A DNA stretch of 47,480 bases from Planctomycetaceae bacterium (lineage in GTDB: Bacteria; Planctomycetota; Planctomycetia; Pirellulales; Lacipirellulaceae). The translations under genes and the position numbers were made by a program. Where the stretch lies: NCBI GenBank assembly GCA_002702655.1, contig PABB01000080.1, positions 236,264 through 283,743 of the forward strand, in the 5' to 3' direction. Below the pieces are notes generated by a model that had not been told where the DNA came from, ran no database searches, and worked only from the letters and a program-made list of their open reading frames with translations. Of this stretch, positions 1 through 9,236 are shown one piece after another (position 1 is the first letter of the stretch; each line of letters begins with the position of its first letter).

Positions 1-884
1 GCATCCGTATCAAGCATTTCAAGCACATCCTTGGAGATTGTGGGGCTTGGCTGGTCGATGAGCTTGCTGAGTGACCCGTAGGCCGTGAGGAGGTCATCCA
101 GAGGCGAGAGATGGACCGAAGGCGCCGGTACAGCAGCGGCTAGCAAGATAAGCGATCGGACGACATGAAGCAGCTCGTGTAAGGGCGAGCGGAGCTTATC
201 AAAGTAATTGGCAAAGGCTGCTCCAGTATCGGGGCGGAGTCCGCAGGCCAGTGCAACCTCCAGGAGATTGGCAAGATCGTTGATGAGAAGCGTTCGGTAC
301 TCATCCTGGCTGAGATCTCTCGGAAAGGACAGCGTGATGGCCGGTCCTGCCGCTGCGAGTTCCTTTTGGAGCGGGTGGTGGTTACTTATCGTGTGAATTA
401 TTGCAGTCAGTTTCTGAACAACTGGACGGTCGTGGCTTCGGGCCACTTGCTTTAGGCGAGCAAGAAGGCGAATTAGCTTTATTAGAAGTCCGGAAGGAAG
501 TAGCGGCGCTTTGTGCTTCGGGTCTGGGATGCGTTCTCCCGTCAATTTCAGCAAAGTGCCAAATGGTTGGACGTAGACTGTAATCGTGAAATCTTTTGGA
601 AGCCATGCAGGCTTCTGGCGTGGGACGTGTGGAAAGAGCATTGTTGGCTCATCTGAAGCGGCAAATGGATTAGAACAAGCAAGGCCGAGATCGCAAATCA
701 ACGCAACAGGGTCTATGACGTCAGCTGTCTGGGCAGTCGGATACGACCAAAGCAAGCTTTGCCAAAGCGTTGACGTTGCGAAAATGCGTTTGGAGCAGCC
801 ATCGGGAGCAAGCTCCGACAGGTCGATAAGGCGTCCATTCTGCAACTCCCTTTCAGTCATTTGTGGCGTCAGTTCTCGTAGCAC
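1..884 (-). CDS. Unrecognised protein, 3' end beyond the left edge
   Basis: An uninterrupted minus-strand reading frame enters from the left edge and is open back to a TGA at about 972. I start it at a GTG preceded by AAGGA with about seven bases of spacing; the frame has no ATG until 860. At least 294 residues are visible. They are rich in Leu and Ala, with motifs such as LLINDLANLLEVALACG and HELLHVVRSLILLAAA that look helical rather than membrane-spanning. I recognise no domain. It lies on the same strand as the mobilisation genes further right, but two other genes lie between, so a shared operon is not implied. A real gene is likely from its length and protein-like composition; the function is unknown. 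Confidence 0.6.
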   Translation of the reverse strand, partial: MLRELTPQMTERELQNGRLIDLSELAPDGCSKRIFATSTLWQSLLWSYPTAQTADVIDPVALICDLGLACSNPFAASDEPTMLFPHVPRQKPAWLPKDFTITVYVQPFGTLLKLTGERIPDPKHKAPLLPSGLLIKLIRLLARLKQVARSHDRPVVQKLTAIIHTISNHHPLQKELAAAGPAITLSFPRDLSQDEYRTLLINDLANLLEVALACGLRPDTGAAFANYFDKLRSPLHELLHVVRSLILLAAAVPAPSVHLSPLDDLLTAYGSLSKLIDQPSPTISKDVLEMLDTD

Positions 885-1160
885 GGTTCGTCCTTCTAAT
901 AAGTCAATCAACAACAAACAGTAGATTTCGTGTGTTATGTCTCGGCACAGCTCGGATGTGACGTCGAAAACTCAGCAATCGGCGCTACCTCTTTGGAGAT
1001 TGCTTGGAAGGGGCCTCCCTCCTGCTCCGATCCGCTGCCTCTGTGAAGCCTGCCTGGTGAGCGGGCTGAATTCTGCCGCTGGCTTCGCCGTGACGACAGA
1101 ATTCAACCCGCTCCCCGGCGTGTTTTGTGGGCAGCGGGGGCAAACAGAGAGGTACTGCCC

Positions 1161-1622
1161 GTGAACAATCCGAATCGAATTGAGAATGCTGCTGCAATTA
1201 ACTTGGCCGCTGAATCATTTAACGGCGTAACACCGTACTCAGTTGAGCTTGCGCTCGTGCGGGGCGTTGTGGTGGAGGTAACCGAGTGGGTAATGCCCGA
1301 TTTCGGCTTTGGCGAGAGGGGCTATCAGCTGCGTGTGGTTCTGACAGCGAGGCTTTGGGATACGCTGCTTCAGGCCTATGTTCGGAATCGAAACGCAGTA
1401 CCGAGAGAACTTGGAACGCGGAGAAACGATGTGCTTTGGCTTGCAGCCCAGTCTTTAGATCAATTGAAGCGCGAAGGCTCTGTGGCAACGAACTTCAGCA
1501 TGTACGTGCCCTGTGAGAGAGAGCCTGAGTGCAGAATGCTTCGTGTGGAGCGCTTTGAGCGGAAGGAAAAAGAGGTGTGTCAGATCACGATTGGTTTTCC
1601 TGAGGATTTTGCAGGGTTGTAG
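1161..1622 (+). CDS. Hypothetical plasmid-type protein, 153 aa
   Basis: Soluble, mixed alpha/beta-looking protein with no transmembrane segment. I chose the GTG because AGAGAGG lies about eight bases upstream; an in-frame TTG 36 bases earlier is possible but has no ribosome site. Visible features are a central stretch ending LRVVLTARLWDTLLQAYV and a charged C-terminus (RVERFERKEKEV). I recognise no family. It converges on the GP88-like gene, with a strong hairpin between them. A role in the mobile element is inferred only from position. Confidence 0.6.
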   Translation: MNNPNRIENAAAINLAAESFNGVTPYSVELALVRGVVVEVTEWVMPDFGFGERGYQLRVVLTARLWDTLLQAYVRNRNAVPRELGTRRNDVLWLAAQSLDQLKREGSVATNFSMYVPCEREPECRMLRVERFERKEKEVCQITIGFPEDFAGL

Positions 1623-1628
1623 TGAGGT

Positions 1629-1656
1629 GGGAGCCCCTGACGGGGCTCCCTGTTTT
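1629..1656 (+). terminator. Intrinsic terminator between convergent genes
   Basis: GGGAGCCCC, loop TGAC, GGGGCTCCC, then TGTTTT. The nine-base-pair perfect stem starts seven bases after the stop of the plus-strand gene. The reverse complement could also end the convergent minus-strand gene, though its tail is poorer in T. Confidence 0.75.
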
Positions 1657-1659
1657 GTG

Positions 1660-2604
1660 CTATGCGGCTTGATGGTGGAGTTTCTGTGGTTGCGTAAGCT
1701 TCCAGCGGGCGCTAACCGTGTTCTTACAGCTTGGACAACGATGGACCGTTGTTCGGTGCGTATCCTCCTTGGCGAATTCGAGCAGGAGTTCGGGGCCATC
1801 CGGACCACACTTTTTGCAATGTCGAATGGTGAATCCGTTCGTATCGACTCGGGCCAGGCCCTTTGCCCGAAGCCCGACAATGACTCCAGAGGGATCTAGG
1901 AATCGAGCGTCATGAAGGTCGCCATCAATTACGGGAAAGCCCCACCAAGTGTTGGGAAGACTCGGCCAGAACACGGCGGCAACGGTTCCACCGCGACGAA
2001 GAATGTCGGATGCTTCTTTCTGCATATGCGCATCAACGGAAAACGTCAGGTGATAATTAGCGGGAAGTTCGTGCAACATGAAGCGATAGACTCGGTGGGA
2101 AAGCTTCGTGTAGTCAAAAAACTGCACGTCGGGAAACTGCTCGAAGAGTTCCAAGTGCAGACGCTCCCAGGGCAGATCGCTTGAGCCATTGAGGCGTACT
2201 GCTGGTGTCATCTGGACCTGCAATGCATCGGTTTCGAGCAGCGTGATTTCAGCCTTAAGTCGCTTGATAAAAAGCACTGTGACTTCGAGGTAGAGTGCCG
2301 TCCGGGCATCGCGAACGCGAGCGTGCGTCTCAAACTGCATGCGACCGCTGGTATGTGCTAAACACGCGCGGCGGCAACCGTCAGTCGCTGCCGGGCAGAA
2401 AACACCTGGCGTGAAGTACAGCACACGGGCAAGGACCCCAACTGATTGGCATTTGTCGAGCTTTGCCGAGGTGCTTAGCAACCGCTTTGGCGGTTCCGAT
2501 TGAGCAAGAATCTGCTCTGGCGTTGCCCAATGAAAATCAGTCCGTGGATCACCGCTTTGAAACAGGTGACGAATGGTTTTTGTATTCTTTGTCTTGGATT
2601 GCAT
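1660..2604 (-). CDS. GP88-like phage/plasmid protein with C-terminal zinc ribbon
   Basis: The first two thirds resemble the phage 'gene product 88' family. A Cys-containing core (FTPGVFCPAATDGCRRACL) is followed by an Arg- and Glu-rich helical stretch and by conserved blocks such as VQMTPAVRLNGSSDLPW and FFDYTKLSHR. The last ~60 residues carry two CxxC pairs (HCKKCG and RCPSCK), a likely zinc ribbon. The ATG is preceded by AAAGGAGGAACC, a near-perfect ribosome site. Biochemical function is not established for the family as far as I know; it turns up in phages and conjugative elements, which fits the relaxase operon next door. The family call is from motif memory, not a search. Confidence 0.65.
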   Translation of the reverse strand: MQSKTKNTKTIRHLFQSGDPRTDFHWATPEQILAQSEPPKRLLSTSAKLDKCQSVGVLARVLYFTPGVFCPAATDGCRRACLAHTSGRMQFETHARVRDARTALYLEVTVLFIKRLKAEITLLETDALQVQMTPAVRLNGSSDLPWERLHLELFEQFPDVQFFDYTKLSHRVYRFMLHELPANYHLTFSVDAHMQKEASDILRRGGTVAAVFWPSLPNTWWGFPVIDGDLHDARFLDPSGVIVGLRAKGLARVDTNGFTIRHCKKCGPDGPELLLEFAKEDTHRTTVHRCPSCKNTVSARWKLTQPQKLHHQAA

Positions 2605-2955
2605 AAAGGTTCCTCCTTTGGGTTTTTGCCCGAGGTCAAACCCAAAGGAGAGAACGTTCTTGCGTTATTCCGAGAGAGGTAAGCAGTGGGCAATCGCAAG
2701 GTGTGTGACAGCTCCGCTGGCACTCACCTTGCTGCCCGCTCGATGTGGAATGGACTAGAAGCGATGTAACGGAAACAGCTTGGGGAGGTGGGCTTCGACC
2801 AAGACGCACCTTGCAAGTGATCCTGCCGTCGCGCCTCGCCTGGCCTCTGGGCGTGGCGGCAGGATCGCGTCCTGCCGGAGCGCCTCAAACAGGGGAGAAG
2901 ACCGCCGCGGGTCCCAAGCTGTTTTCAGATGCGGGATTCAATAAAGTAGAAGACG
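2605..2955. other. Gene-free stretch, 351 bases
   Basis: No convincing coding frame. It contains the leader of the GP88-like gene on the minus strand (with a possible GGGTTT/AAACCC stem near 2618-2644), the 10-bp inverted repeat listed separately, and the region downstream of the coupling-protein stop. Nothing else stands out. Confidence 0.5.
2819..2866. repeat. Inverted repeat downstream of the coupling-protein gene
   Basis: GATCCTGCCG and its exact complement CGGCAGGATC are separated by 28 GC-rich bases with some further inner pairing. It lies about 90 bases past the stop of the coupling-protein gene. Neither strand shows a T-run, so a factor-independent terminator is doubtful; an RNA-end-stabilising hairpin or a protein site is equally possible. 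Confidence 0.5.
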
Positions 2956-5109
2956 CTAATCATCGTCTTCGCGGCTTCGAAGGACAAAGGTCTCAAGCTC
3001 ATCGTCCCACACCATATCGGCAAGCTTGTGTTTTTTGGGAAGCTGTGCCATTGGCGGCCCGGCGGGTGGCTCCGCGATTTGGTGCTGCGATAATTCGAGT
3101 TCTGGCTCTTGCGGAGGCGAGTTTTCGATTGGCGCCGGAGTTGGCCGTTCAATTGGCAAAGGCTGTGCGTATGGCGTCAAGTCGCGCTGGAAACCAAGTG
3201 CTGCAAGAGTTGAGAATGAATCTTCAGGGGGACGAAAGTGCTCTGGGGGCGTTGGAATGAACTTGGGGTCTTGCTGGCTTTCTTGCCAAAGCAAGTATTC
3301 CTTTGAGAACTGGCCATCTCTCCGGATAATGCGCCCCCAAACCTTCGTGACGGGACCGCAAAACAGATTGTAATACAGATTACCGCGATAGGGTGGATGG
3401 CCAGGTCCGAGGAAGAAACCAGAAATACCGGTATCGGGATTTATTGGGGGGAGTCCCATGATCTCTTCCATAGGAACAGCGGGGCGGCGAAGATACTGCC
3501 AATTACTTGTGCTACTGGTTCCGGTGGTGCGACGGTCTTTATCCTCCGCCGCAGAACTTGGTGAAAACGACTCGCTTTTCGAGGTCGACCTGACCTCGAT
3601 TGAGACGTCTTGCTCGCCGATAGCATTCGAAATCCAACGGGCAGTCTCGGGAGTCGTATTTCTTAGGAAGGCCTTAAAGCTGCATGGGCCAAGTATGCTT
3701 GTTGTTGCTTCGCGATAGACCTTCTGTACGCTCTCAAGGTCGTGAACACCGAGTACAAGCGAAAGCCGTTGGCTGAGCGCAGCTTGGATGACATCGACGA
3801 TTTGCGGAACATGGCCAAGCCTTGCGAATTCGTCGAGGACCATAAACGTGTGATATGGCTTCTGTTCAGCACCATCCAGTAACTCGTGGAACAGAAAGTG
3901 AATGATGCAGAGAATGACAGGTTTGATGCTGGCCGAATTTCGGATGCTGTTGCCAAGCAAGATGCCCTTTGAGTCATTTATAGCCCAATGGCGAAAGCTA
4001 ATTCGCTCATCTGCCCTTGCCCATGCGGCGGCGATTCGGACATAGCGATCGGCGCATTCATTGAGGCCACTTAGCACGTTTTGTTGCGTCTGGCCGTCGC
4101 CTGCAACGTGTGCATTGTAGAGTCTTCTGCCTTCTGTTGTTGTAGCAAGAACAGAGCGAATATTTTCCGACTGAAGCGCGAGCATTAGGTCCAGGAAGGT
4201 CCAGCTATCAGCGGCCTGATGAATAAGGGCTCTCACGGTTGCCGTAAGCAGGCTGCGCGTGACTCGGGTAAAGTAGTTAGAGCCCTCATCGTGCTTTGTA
4301 GAAGGAAGCAGGATTTCGGATAGAGTTGGCGCCGAGTTCTCGTCGACATCTTTGGCGATATCCCAAGCCGCTCCTCGAGCGTCGTAAGGATTCAGGATGT
4401 GATAGAGGTCGGAAATCGTGTGTTCTTGGGACGGAATGAGTGCCGGTATGAGATCCGTCTTGTAGTCATAGACGATGCAGCGAGCGTCAGGATTCCGATG
4501 GAGGCTTTGGAGAAGCAGTCGGAGGATCGTCGTTTTACCACTTCTTGTGGAACCGAGAACCAGAAAATGGCGTTCAAAGGCGAGTTCGGGCGCATACAGA
4601 AGCGGCCCCCAGCGGATGCACTGTTCATTGTTCTTGTGGTTAAACTCGGACTCAAGGACCTCTTGATGAGCGAGGCGTGTCCGTCCGAGATAGATTGCGC
4701 CGTCAGGTAGCCGTTCTCGACGTTTTAGACCCCCGGGGAGGGGTTGTGGGGTGATTCCTGCATTGCGGAAGGTCCTAACGTAAGCTAGAGCGAGCTGTTG
4801 CGAACTTCTGTCATATGGGAATTGATGTGTGTCAGGAAGAGGTATTTGATCTTGATTGCAACCGATTTTGCTCGATCTAAATGCCTGTCGTGCACGTGCT
4901 GAGTCACGGCGTAGAAAGTCGTTGAAATAATTGCTGGCGACGAATGAGTTGGAGTACTTGCGATACCACGCTGACACATCTCGCCAGTACTCGGGAAAGC
5001 ACTTCGCAAACTCCAACGCGAATTCGGGGGTAAATCCATAGCTCTCCCAGAACTCGGGATCACCGAAATCATAGGGCTTGCCGTCTGGATTGGGCAATTT
5101 GTATTCCAT
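2956..5109 (-). CDS. Type IV coupling protein (VirD4/TraD-like ATPase)
   Basis: Pumps relaxase-bound single-stranded DNA towards the mating channel. Walker A is GSTRSGKT at residues 186-193; a Walker B-like FMVLDEFARL follows near residue 420, then a TraG/TraD C-terminal ATPase fold (GVHDLESVQKVY, FKAFLRNTTPETARW). The C-terminal ~130 residues are Pro- and Glu-rich and probably disordered. Unlike classical VirD4 or TraD there is no obvious pair of transmembrane helices at the N-terminus, so it may be a soluble form. It starts 11 bases after the relaxase stop and is the third gene of the mobilisation operon. No mating-channel (VirB) genes are present in the window, so transfer may depend on genes elsewhere. 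Confidence 0.85.
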   Translation of the reverse strand: MEYKLPNPDGKPYDFGDPEFWESYGFTPEFALEFAKCFPEYWRDVSAWYRKYSNSFVASNYFNDFLRRDSARARQAFRSSKIGCNQDQIPLPDTHQFPYDRSSQQLALAYVRTFRNAGITPQPLPGGLKRRERLPDGAIYLGRTRLAHQEVLESEFNHKNNEQCIRWGPLLYAPELAFERHFLVLGSTRSGKTTILRLLLQSLHRNPDARCIVYDYKTDLIPALIPSQEHTISDLYHILNPYDARGAAWDIAKDVDENSAPTLSEILLPSTKHDEGSNYFTRVTRSLLTATVRALIHQAADSWTFLDLMLALQSENIRSVLATTTEGRRLYNAHVAGDGQTQQNVLSGLNECADRYVRIAAAWARADERISFRHWAINDSKGILLGNSIRNSASIKPVILCIIHFLFHELLDGAEQKPYHTFMVLDEFARLGHVPQIVDVIQAALSQRLSLVLGVHDLESVQKVYREATTSILGPCSFKAFLRNTTPETARWISNAIGEQDVSIEVRSTSKSESFSPSSAAEDKDRRTTGTSSTSNWQYLRRPAVPMEEIMGLPPINPDTGISGFFLGPGHPPYRGNLYYNLFCGPVTKVWGRIIRRDGQFSKEYLLWQESQQDPKFIPTPPEHFRPPEDSFSTLAALGFQRDLTPYAQPLPIERPTPAPIENSPPQEPELELSQHQIAEPPAGPPMAQLPKKHKLADMVWDDELETFVLRSREDDD

Positions 5110-5120
5110 AACGCTACCCG

Positions 5121-8100
5121 CTAGAACTGTCTTGATTCATATTGCGACTGAGTGTTGCTGTGGCCAATCTGGTTTAAGTACTGCGCCTGCTGAACGGACC
5201 AATGCGTTGATTGATTGGCCTGTTGGACTTGGTGGTGCCAGGCGGCTTGCTGCTGGTAATTGTGATCTGTTTGCTGGTAGACGGTGGTTGTGGTGTATTT
5301 TATTTGGGAAAGGCCGATTAGGTCTGACTGGGCTTGACAGGGATTGTTGAAGATCGTCGGCGAATCGCACTGATAGGGATGTTGGCGAAAGTAGTCGGGG
5401 GCTCCCTGGGCGTCGGGACGCTGGGTTTTCTCAAAGTTCTGCGGATTAACGAGCTTTAGCTCTTCTAGTTTGCGTCTTTCGCGGCGTCTTTTGAGGATCA
5501 TGTACATCAGGGCATATTCTGTTTCGATCTCAGGCACGTTTTCGACAGCGATTCGTTTTGAGGTTTCGCTGCCATCGAATTTGACTTCAATGCAGTCGGT
5601 GTAGGGATCAACGGATGTGACAAGACCTGAAGAGTTTGGGACGACCGCGCCCAAGGATAAGGGCATGCCTTTTGGAAAGCAGATGCGTTCGCCGCCGACA
5701 AGTTTGATGCTAGAGGCAATGACGTGGGGGATTTCACTATCGTGTGGATAGAAAGGTTTTATTGATGGTGGCTGCTCGGCGTCGCTCAATTGGGCGTCGG
5801 CCGTGCGACGCTCGATTACTTGAGCATCGAGTTTTCGGCGTTCCGTTGCAATTCGCTTTCGCCTGGCGATGAGCTGTTTTCGCTTCCAATCTTCCTGAGC
5901 TGCCGCAAGGTGCAACTCATGGCAGCGCTCATTGATTAGCCGGGCCTCTTCCTCTGTGGACGTGACAATCAGCGTGGATTCGGGGTTCATCGTTCGCTGC
6001 CAGTCCGTAATCACACGCTCGCGGAGTTGTTCAGGACTCTCTTCGGTGCAACTTGGTGAGACAAAGAAGTCGGTAGCTAACGAGAGATCTGTTGACCGAC
6101 CCATCTGGGAAACGAGCAATGATTCCTCAAGCTCTTCTAACTGGCCGTAGAACTGCTTAGTGGTGAAGAAATGGGTGGCTTTGGTGCTGCGAGTGCCTTG
6201 GACGTAAGAGGAAGGAAGGTTCATCATAGAACCGGAAAGGAGCGTGAAGACGATGGGAAACGTGGCGCCTTGAGCTTTGTGCGTGGTTGTGGCGTAGCCG
6301 AGGCGAACGTTTCGGTAGGCCTTATGGCCAATGACGGGGACAGAGACCGTGATGCCGCGATCGAGTTCCACAACAAGGTGGCCGCCGTCAAAGGCGATGA
6401 CGGTGCCAACGTCGCCATTCCAAACGGAATAGCGGCGCGCGTTTTTGGTGAACATGATGCGGTCTCCGACATAGGCTTCGCTGGTGTAAGTCTTATTGTC
6501 GTCAGCGTCCGTTATTTTGAGTGAGCGATTGGGTGAGCGAATGCCGGAGGCGGGAGCTTCGTCTAGGCGTCGCTGTTGGGCTAAGAGATTTAGTTCATGG
6601 GCTTGGTCGTTGGTGCAAGTGAGAATGCGTGCTTCTTTTGGTCGCTCCAGCGCGTGGTGTTCCCACTGGTCGAGGAGTGCCTGCATGGCGGCTTCTTCAT
6701 CCTCTGATGTCTTGAGAAGCGCTCGGTCGTCATATAGCTTAAGTGCCGCAGCGACGTTGCCAGCGGCAAAGAGCTGAGCCGCTTCTCTTGCCCAAGCGTC
6801 TTCTTGGCGTTGGATGTTGATGAGCTTTGCATACGGTATGCGCTGGGTTAAGGAATAGAAGGGAGAGGTACCTTCGATTGCGCCGAGCTGTGCGTGATCG
6901 CCTGTGAAAATGACCGTGGCACCGGCTCGCATGATCTTGCCGAGCAAGATCTCGCTCTGTCGGCAACCGACCATGCTTGCTTCATCGACAATGAGGACTG
7001 TGTTTGGGCCAAACTCAACGGACTTGGGCCGTCCCTTGTATTTCCAGGTGGGTTTGCGGCGAGCGGCACGGCCCACTTGGCGTATGGTGTGCTTGGCGTA
7101 GCGTTTGGCTTCGTGGATGTGATCCGTCTCAAAGTCACCAAGGAGCGAATGGAGCGTGTCGCACTCGATGCCGGTGGAAGCAGCGAGTTGCTGAGCGGCA
7201 ATGCCAGTGTAGGCGGCGCCGAGCACGGTGTAGCCTGCGGCCTTAAAGGCCTTGACGGTGGGCTTGAGAACAGCCGTGGTTTTCCCAACCCCGGCGTAAC
7301 CTTGAAGGATGCGAATTGAGTGTTTGTCTTGGGTGAGGTGGCGAATGGCTGCGACCTGCTCTTCGGAAAGTGAGTAGCCATGTGCCTGCGCCTCTTGCTG
7401 GGCGGTTTCAATTGCCTCTTCTACGAGTTGACCAGAAACTACGGCTCCTTCCTTTTCGTACAGCACGCGGCAGGATCCGAGTACGGAAAGTTCTTGCTGG
7501 AGGACCTCTTTGGTAGTGTAGCGCTGCTCGCCATAGGGCGAGGGGATGGAGATGATTTCGGGCGATTGCTCAATGTAGGATTTAACTTCAGGAATGACAT
7601 CTTCTGGCGCTACGGCCAAGGCGGCTGCCTCATATAAGGCTTCACGAAGAAAGTCGTGGGCGGTGAAGTGGTGTTGCGAGGCGACAATGTTTTTTGCCGC
7701 TCGGGCAAGCACCTCAGGAACTAAGTGTTTCGTGTCGGCAGACTCAGTGTGAAGGGCTTCTACGGCTTGTTCATCGAAGCCGAACAGCTGCTTGTACTCC
7801 TCCGGCCATTTTTCCTTAAGGTCTTTTAGCGGAGGCAACTTCGTTTTTGAGGAGCGCGAAGCCAGAGCAGCCTTCTCTGCGGCCTTCGCTCCTTCCACGC
7901 CGAGTTCTGCCATGACGGCCAAGAGTTGCTTTCGCCGCTTAGAGCAATAATCGACAAGGTCTTTGGGGACGCCCTGGATCTCATAGCAATTTCCAACGCG
8001 TTCGGTCTTAAAGCCGTAGGTTTGGAACAGCATGTGGGCCTCGGCCGCACGGTAGTAGGCACCGAGGAGCATCTTGTTTCGGTAGAAGGGACGACTGACG

Positions 8101-8666
8101 ATGGAGCGGTAGTGGCCGTCTTCGCACAAACCGGCATTGAACACGAGGGTATGGGTATGGAGTTGCGGGTCACCGGCTCGACTCACAAAGTCCTGAAAGG
8201 GTGCTGCGATGATCTTGGCGCGGACAATCTCCGCGCCCTCTTTGCCCTTGCGAGAGTAGGCGAAATTCTCCTCGGCAAAGGCCATAGTCTGCTCGACGGC
8301 CTGTTGGTGAATGGCTTCGATTCCCTGAGCTGTCTCGGCATTGGCCGTAGCCCAGATGATGCTCAAACTTTTTGGAGCCGAGAACGTATGGTCCCAGGCG
8401 GCTTGGCGGCTTGGGACACCGGCGTTTTGGACGAGGGGAATGGGTGTCGGCTCGGCACTATCTTCGGCCGGGGACAGATTGGCTGAAGGGTGCTGACCGC
8501 GAAGGAGGCGCTTAAATTGTTCCTCTTCGACCGGCTTGTCTTTGAGGCGAAAGACGTCTGCTAGGCCGCCGATCCAGGTGGGCGCTTTTCCCTGGCTCAA
8601 GTAGTACTTGAGCATATCGAGGTAGTATTCCTCGTTTCCCAGCTTGATGAGATGAATTGAGAGCAT
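5121..8666 (-). CDS. MobF (TrwC/TraI-type) relaxase-helicase
   Basis: Nicks the transfer origin and unwinds the transferred strand. The N-terminal relaxase domain carries paired tyrosines (Y14-Y15, Y21-Y22) and the metal-site motif DPQLHTH (H170, H172). The helicase part has Walker A GYAGVGKTT at 456-464, Walker B VLIVDEASMVG and later RecD-like motifs (TTTHKAQG). The last ~100 residues are Gln-rich. Oddity: the block before the metal motif reads FQDFVSR, where TrwC and TraI have F-x-H-x-T-S-R, so the first metal-binding His appears to be Asp159. The length, 1181 aa, suits the family. It starts nine bases after the upstream relaxosome gene with no clear ribosome site, suggesting translational coupling. 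Confidence 0.9.
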   Translation of the reverse strand: MLSIHLIKLGNEEYYLDMLKYYLSQGKAPTWIGGLADVFRLKDKPVEEEQFKRLLRGQHPSANLSPAEDSAEPTPIPLVQNAGVPSRQAAWDHTFSAPKSLSIIWATANAETAQGIEAIHQQAVEQTMAFAEENFAYSRKGKEGAEIVRAKIIAAPFQDFVSRAGDPQLHTHTLVFNAGLCEDGHYRSIVSRPFYRNKMLLGAYYRAAEAHMLFQTYGFKTERVGNCYEIQGVPKDLVDYCSKRRKQLLAVMAELGVEGAKAAEKAALASRSSKTKLPPLKDLKEKWPEEYKQLFGFDEQAVEALHTESADTKHLVPEVLARAAKNIVASQHHFTAHDFLREALYEAAALAVAPEDVIPEVKSYIEQSPEIISIPSPYGEQRYTTKEVLQQELSVLGSCRVLYEKEGAVVSGQLVEEAIETAQQEAQAHGYSLSEEQVAAIRHLTQDKHSIRILQGYAGVGKTTAVLKPTVKAFKAAGYTVLGAAYTGIAAQQLAASTGIECDTLHSLLGDFETDHIHEAKRYAKHTIRQVGRAARRKPTWKYKGRPKSVEFGPNTVLIVDEASMVGCRQSEILLGKIMRAGATVIFTGDHAQLGAIEGTSPFYSLTQRIPYAKLINIQRQEDAWAREAAQLFAAGNVAAALKLYDDRALLKTSEDEEAAMQALLDQWEHHALERPKEARILTCTNDQAHELNLLAQQRRLDEAPASGIRSPNRSLKITDADDNKTYTSEAYVGDRIMFTKNARRYSVWNGDVGTVIAFDGGHLVVELDRGITVSVPVIGHKAYRNVRLGYATTTHKAQGATFPIVFTLLSGSMMNLPSSYVQGTRSTKATHFFTTKQFYGQLEELEESLLVSQMGRSTDLSLATDFFVSPSCTEESPEQLRERVITDWQRTMNPESTLIVTSTEEEARLINERCHELHLAAAQEDWKRKQLIARRKRIATERRKLDAQVIERRTADAQLSDAEQPPSIKPFYPHDSEIPHVIASSIKLVGGERICFPKGMPLSLGAVVPNSSGLVTSVDPYTDCIEVKFDGSETSKRIAVENVPEIETEYALMYMILKRRRERRKLEELKLVNPQNFEKTQRPDAQGAPDYFRQHPYQCDSPTIFNNPCQAQSDLIGLSQIKYTTTTVYQQTDHNYQQQAAWHHQVQQANQSTHWSVQQAQYLNQIGHSNTQSQYESRQF

Positions 8667-8674
8667 GGTGATGC

Positions 8675-9001
8675 TTACGGCGGCTCGCCGCCGAGGATCC
8701 GAAGGGCTTGGTCGGGGCTAAGATCGCAGACATGGATGAGGATAGCCATGACGGCTTTTTTTTGGTTCAGGCGCAGCTCGTCTGTGGACTCTTCGAGCTT
8801 TCGGACCTTGGAATGCAGCTGCTGGAGAAGGGCCGTCAGATGGTCGAGCCTGTCGTCATCGAGCGACTCGATTAGCTTCTGGCGGGCAAAATTATTGACG
8901 CTCATCTTCCGGGCAGCGGCCTGGTCGAGAAGGCGCTGCGGGTAGTTCATCTCGTAGTGCTCATCCTTGAAGCGGAAGTTGATTTTGACGTCTTCAGACA
9001 T
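8675..9001 (-). CDS. Probable relaxosome accessory protein, 108 aa
   Basis: Small protein placed first in the mobilisation operon, as TraY, TrwA or MobC-type DNA-binding helpers usually are. The region MNYPQRLLDQAAARKMSVNNFARQKL reads like a short strand plus helix-turn-helix of a ribbon-helix-helix domain (given here only as position 16-41). A likely coiled coil follows (LTALLQQLHSKVRKLEEST). I took the ATG giving MSEDVK, with AGGTG upstream; a GTG four codons earlier is possible. Predicted to bind the origin region directly upstream and help load the relaxase. Role is inferred from position and fold impression. Confidence 0.65.
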   Translation of the reverse strand: MSEDVKINFRFKDEHYEMNYPQRLLDQAAARKMSVNNFARQKLIESLDDDRLDHLTALLQQLHSKVRKLEESTDELRLNQKKAVMAILIHVCDLSPDQALRILGGEPP

Positions 9002-9016
9002 GGCACGCCGCACCTG

Positions 9017-9150
9017 GTTGTGGACATGTGGACAAGCTCATTTTACGGCGTTTCTCGGGCTTCTGAAGCCATGTTCGGCAAATTTGTGGACGGGGCTCAG
9101 ACAGCGTCCACACGGAAAAAGCAGCCCGTTTTGGCGTGATTTGTCCACAG
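9017..9150. other. Candidate transfer or replication origin with TGTGGAC boxes
   Basis: Upstream of the relaxosome operon are five related boxes. TGTGGACAT (9019) and TGTGGACAA (9027) are tandem and overlap by one base. TGTGGACG (9085) and CGTCCACA (9105) form an 8-bp inverted repeat with a 12-base gap. TTGTCCACA lies at 9141. TTGTCCACA is one base from the E. coli DnaA box TTATCCACA and matches the form used in high-GC bacteria. MobF transfer origins usually lie just upstream of the accessory gene, which also fits. No nick site can be assigned by eye. Confidence 0.45.
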
Positions 9151-9236
9151 GGGGATGTCCGCACCGTGGTGCATCGGGTGTGAGAAAAAGGAGGAGGGGG
9201 GCTCCTTCAAAATAAGGCCCCCCGACGACTTCCATA

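Noticed and set aside
2819-2866. Intrinsic terminator
   Set aside because: No T-run follows on either strand; kept as an inverted repeat only.
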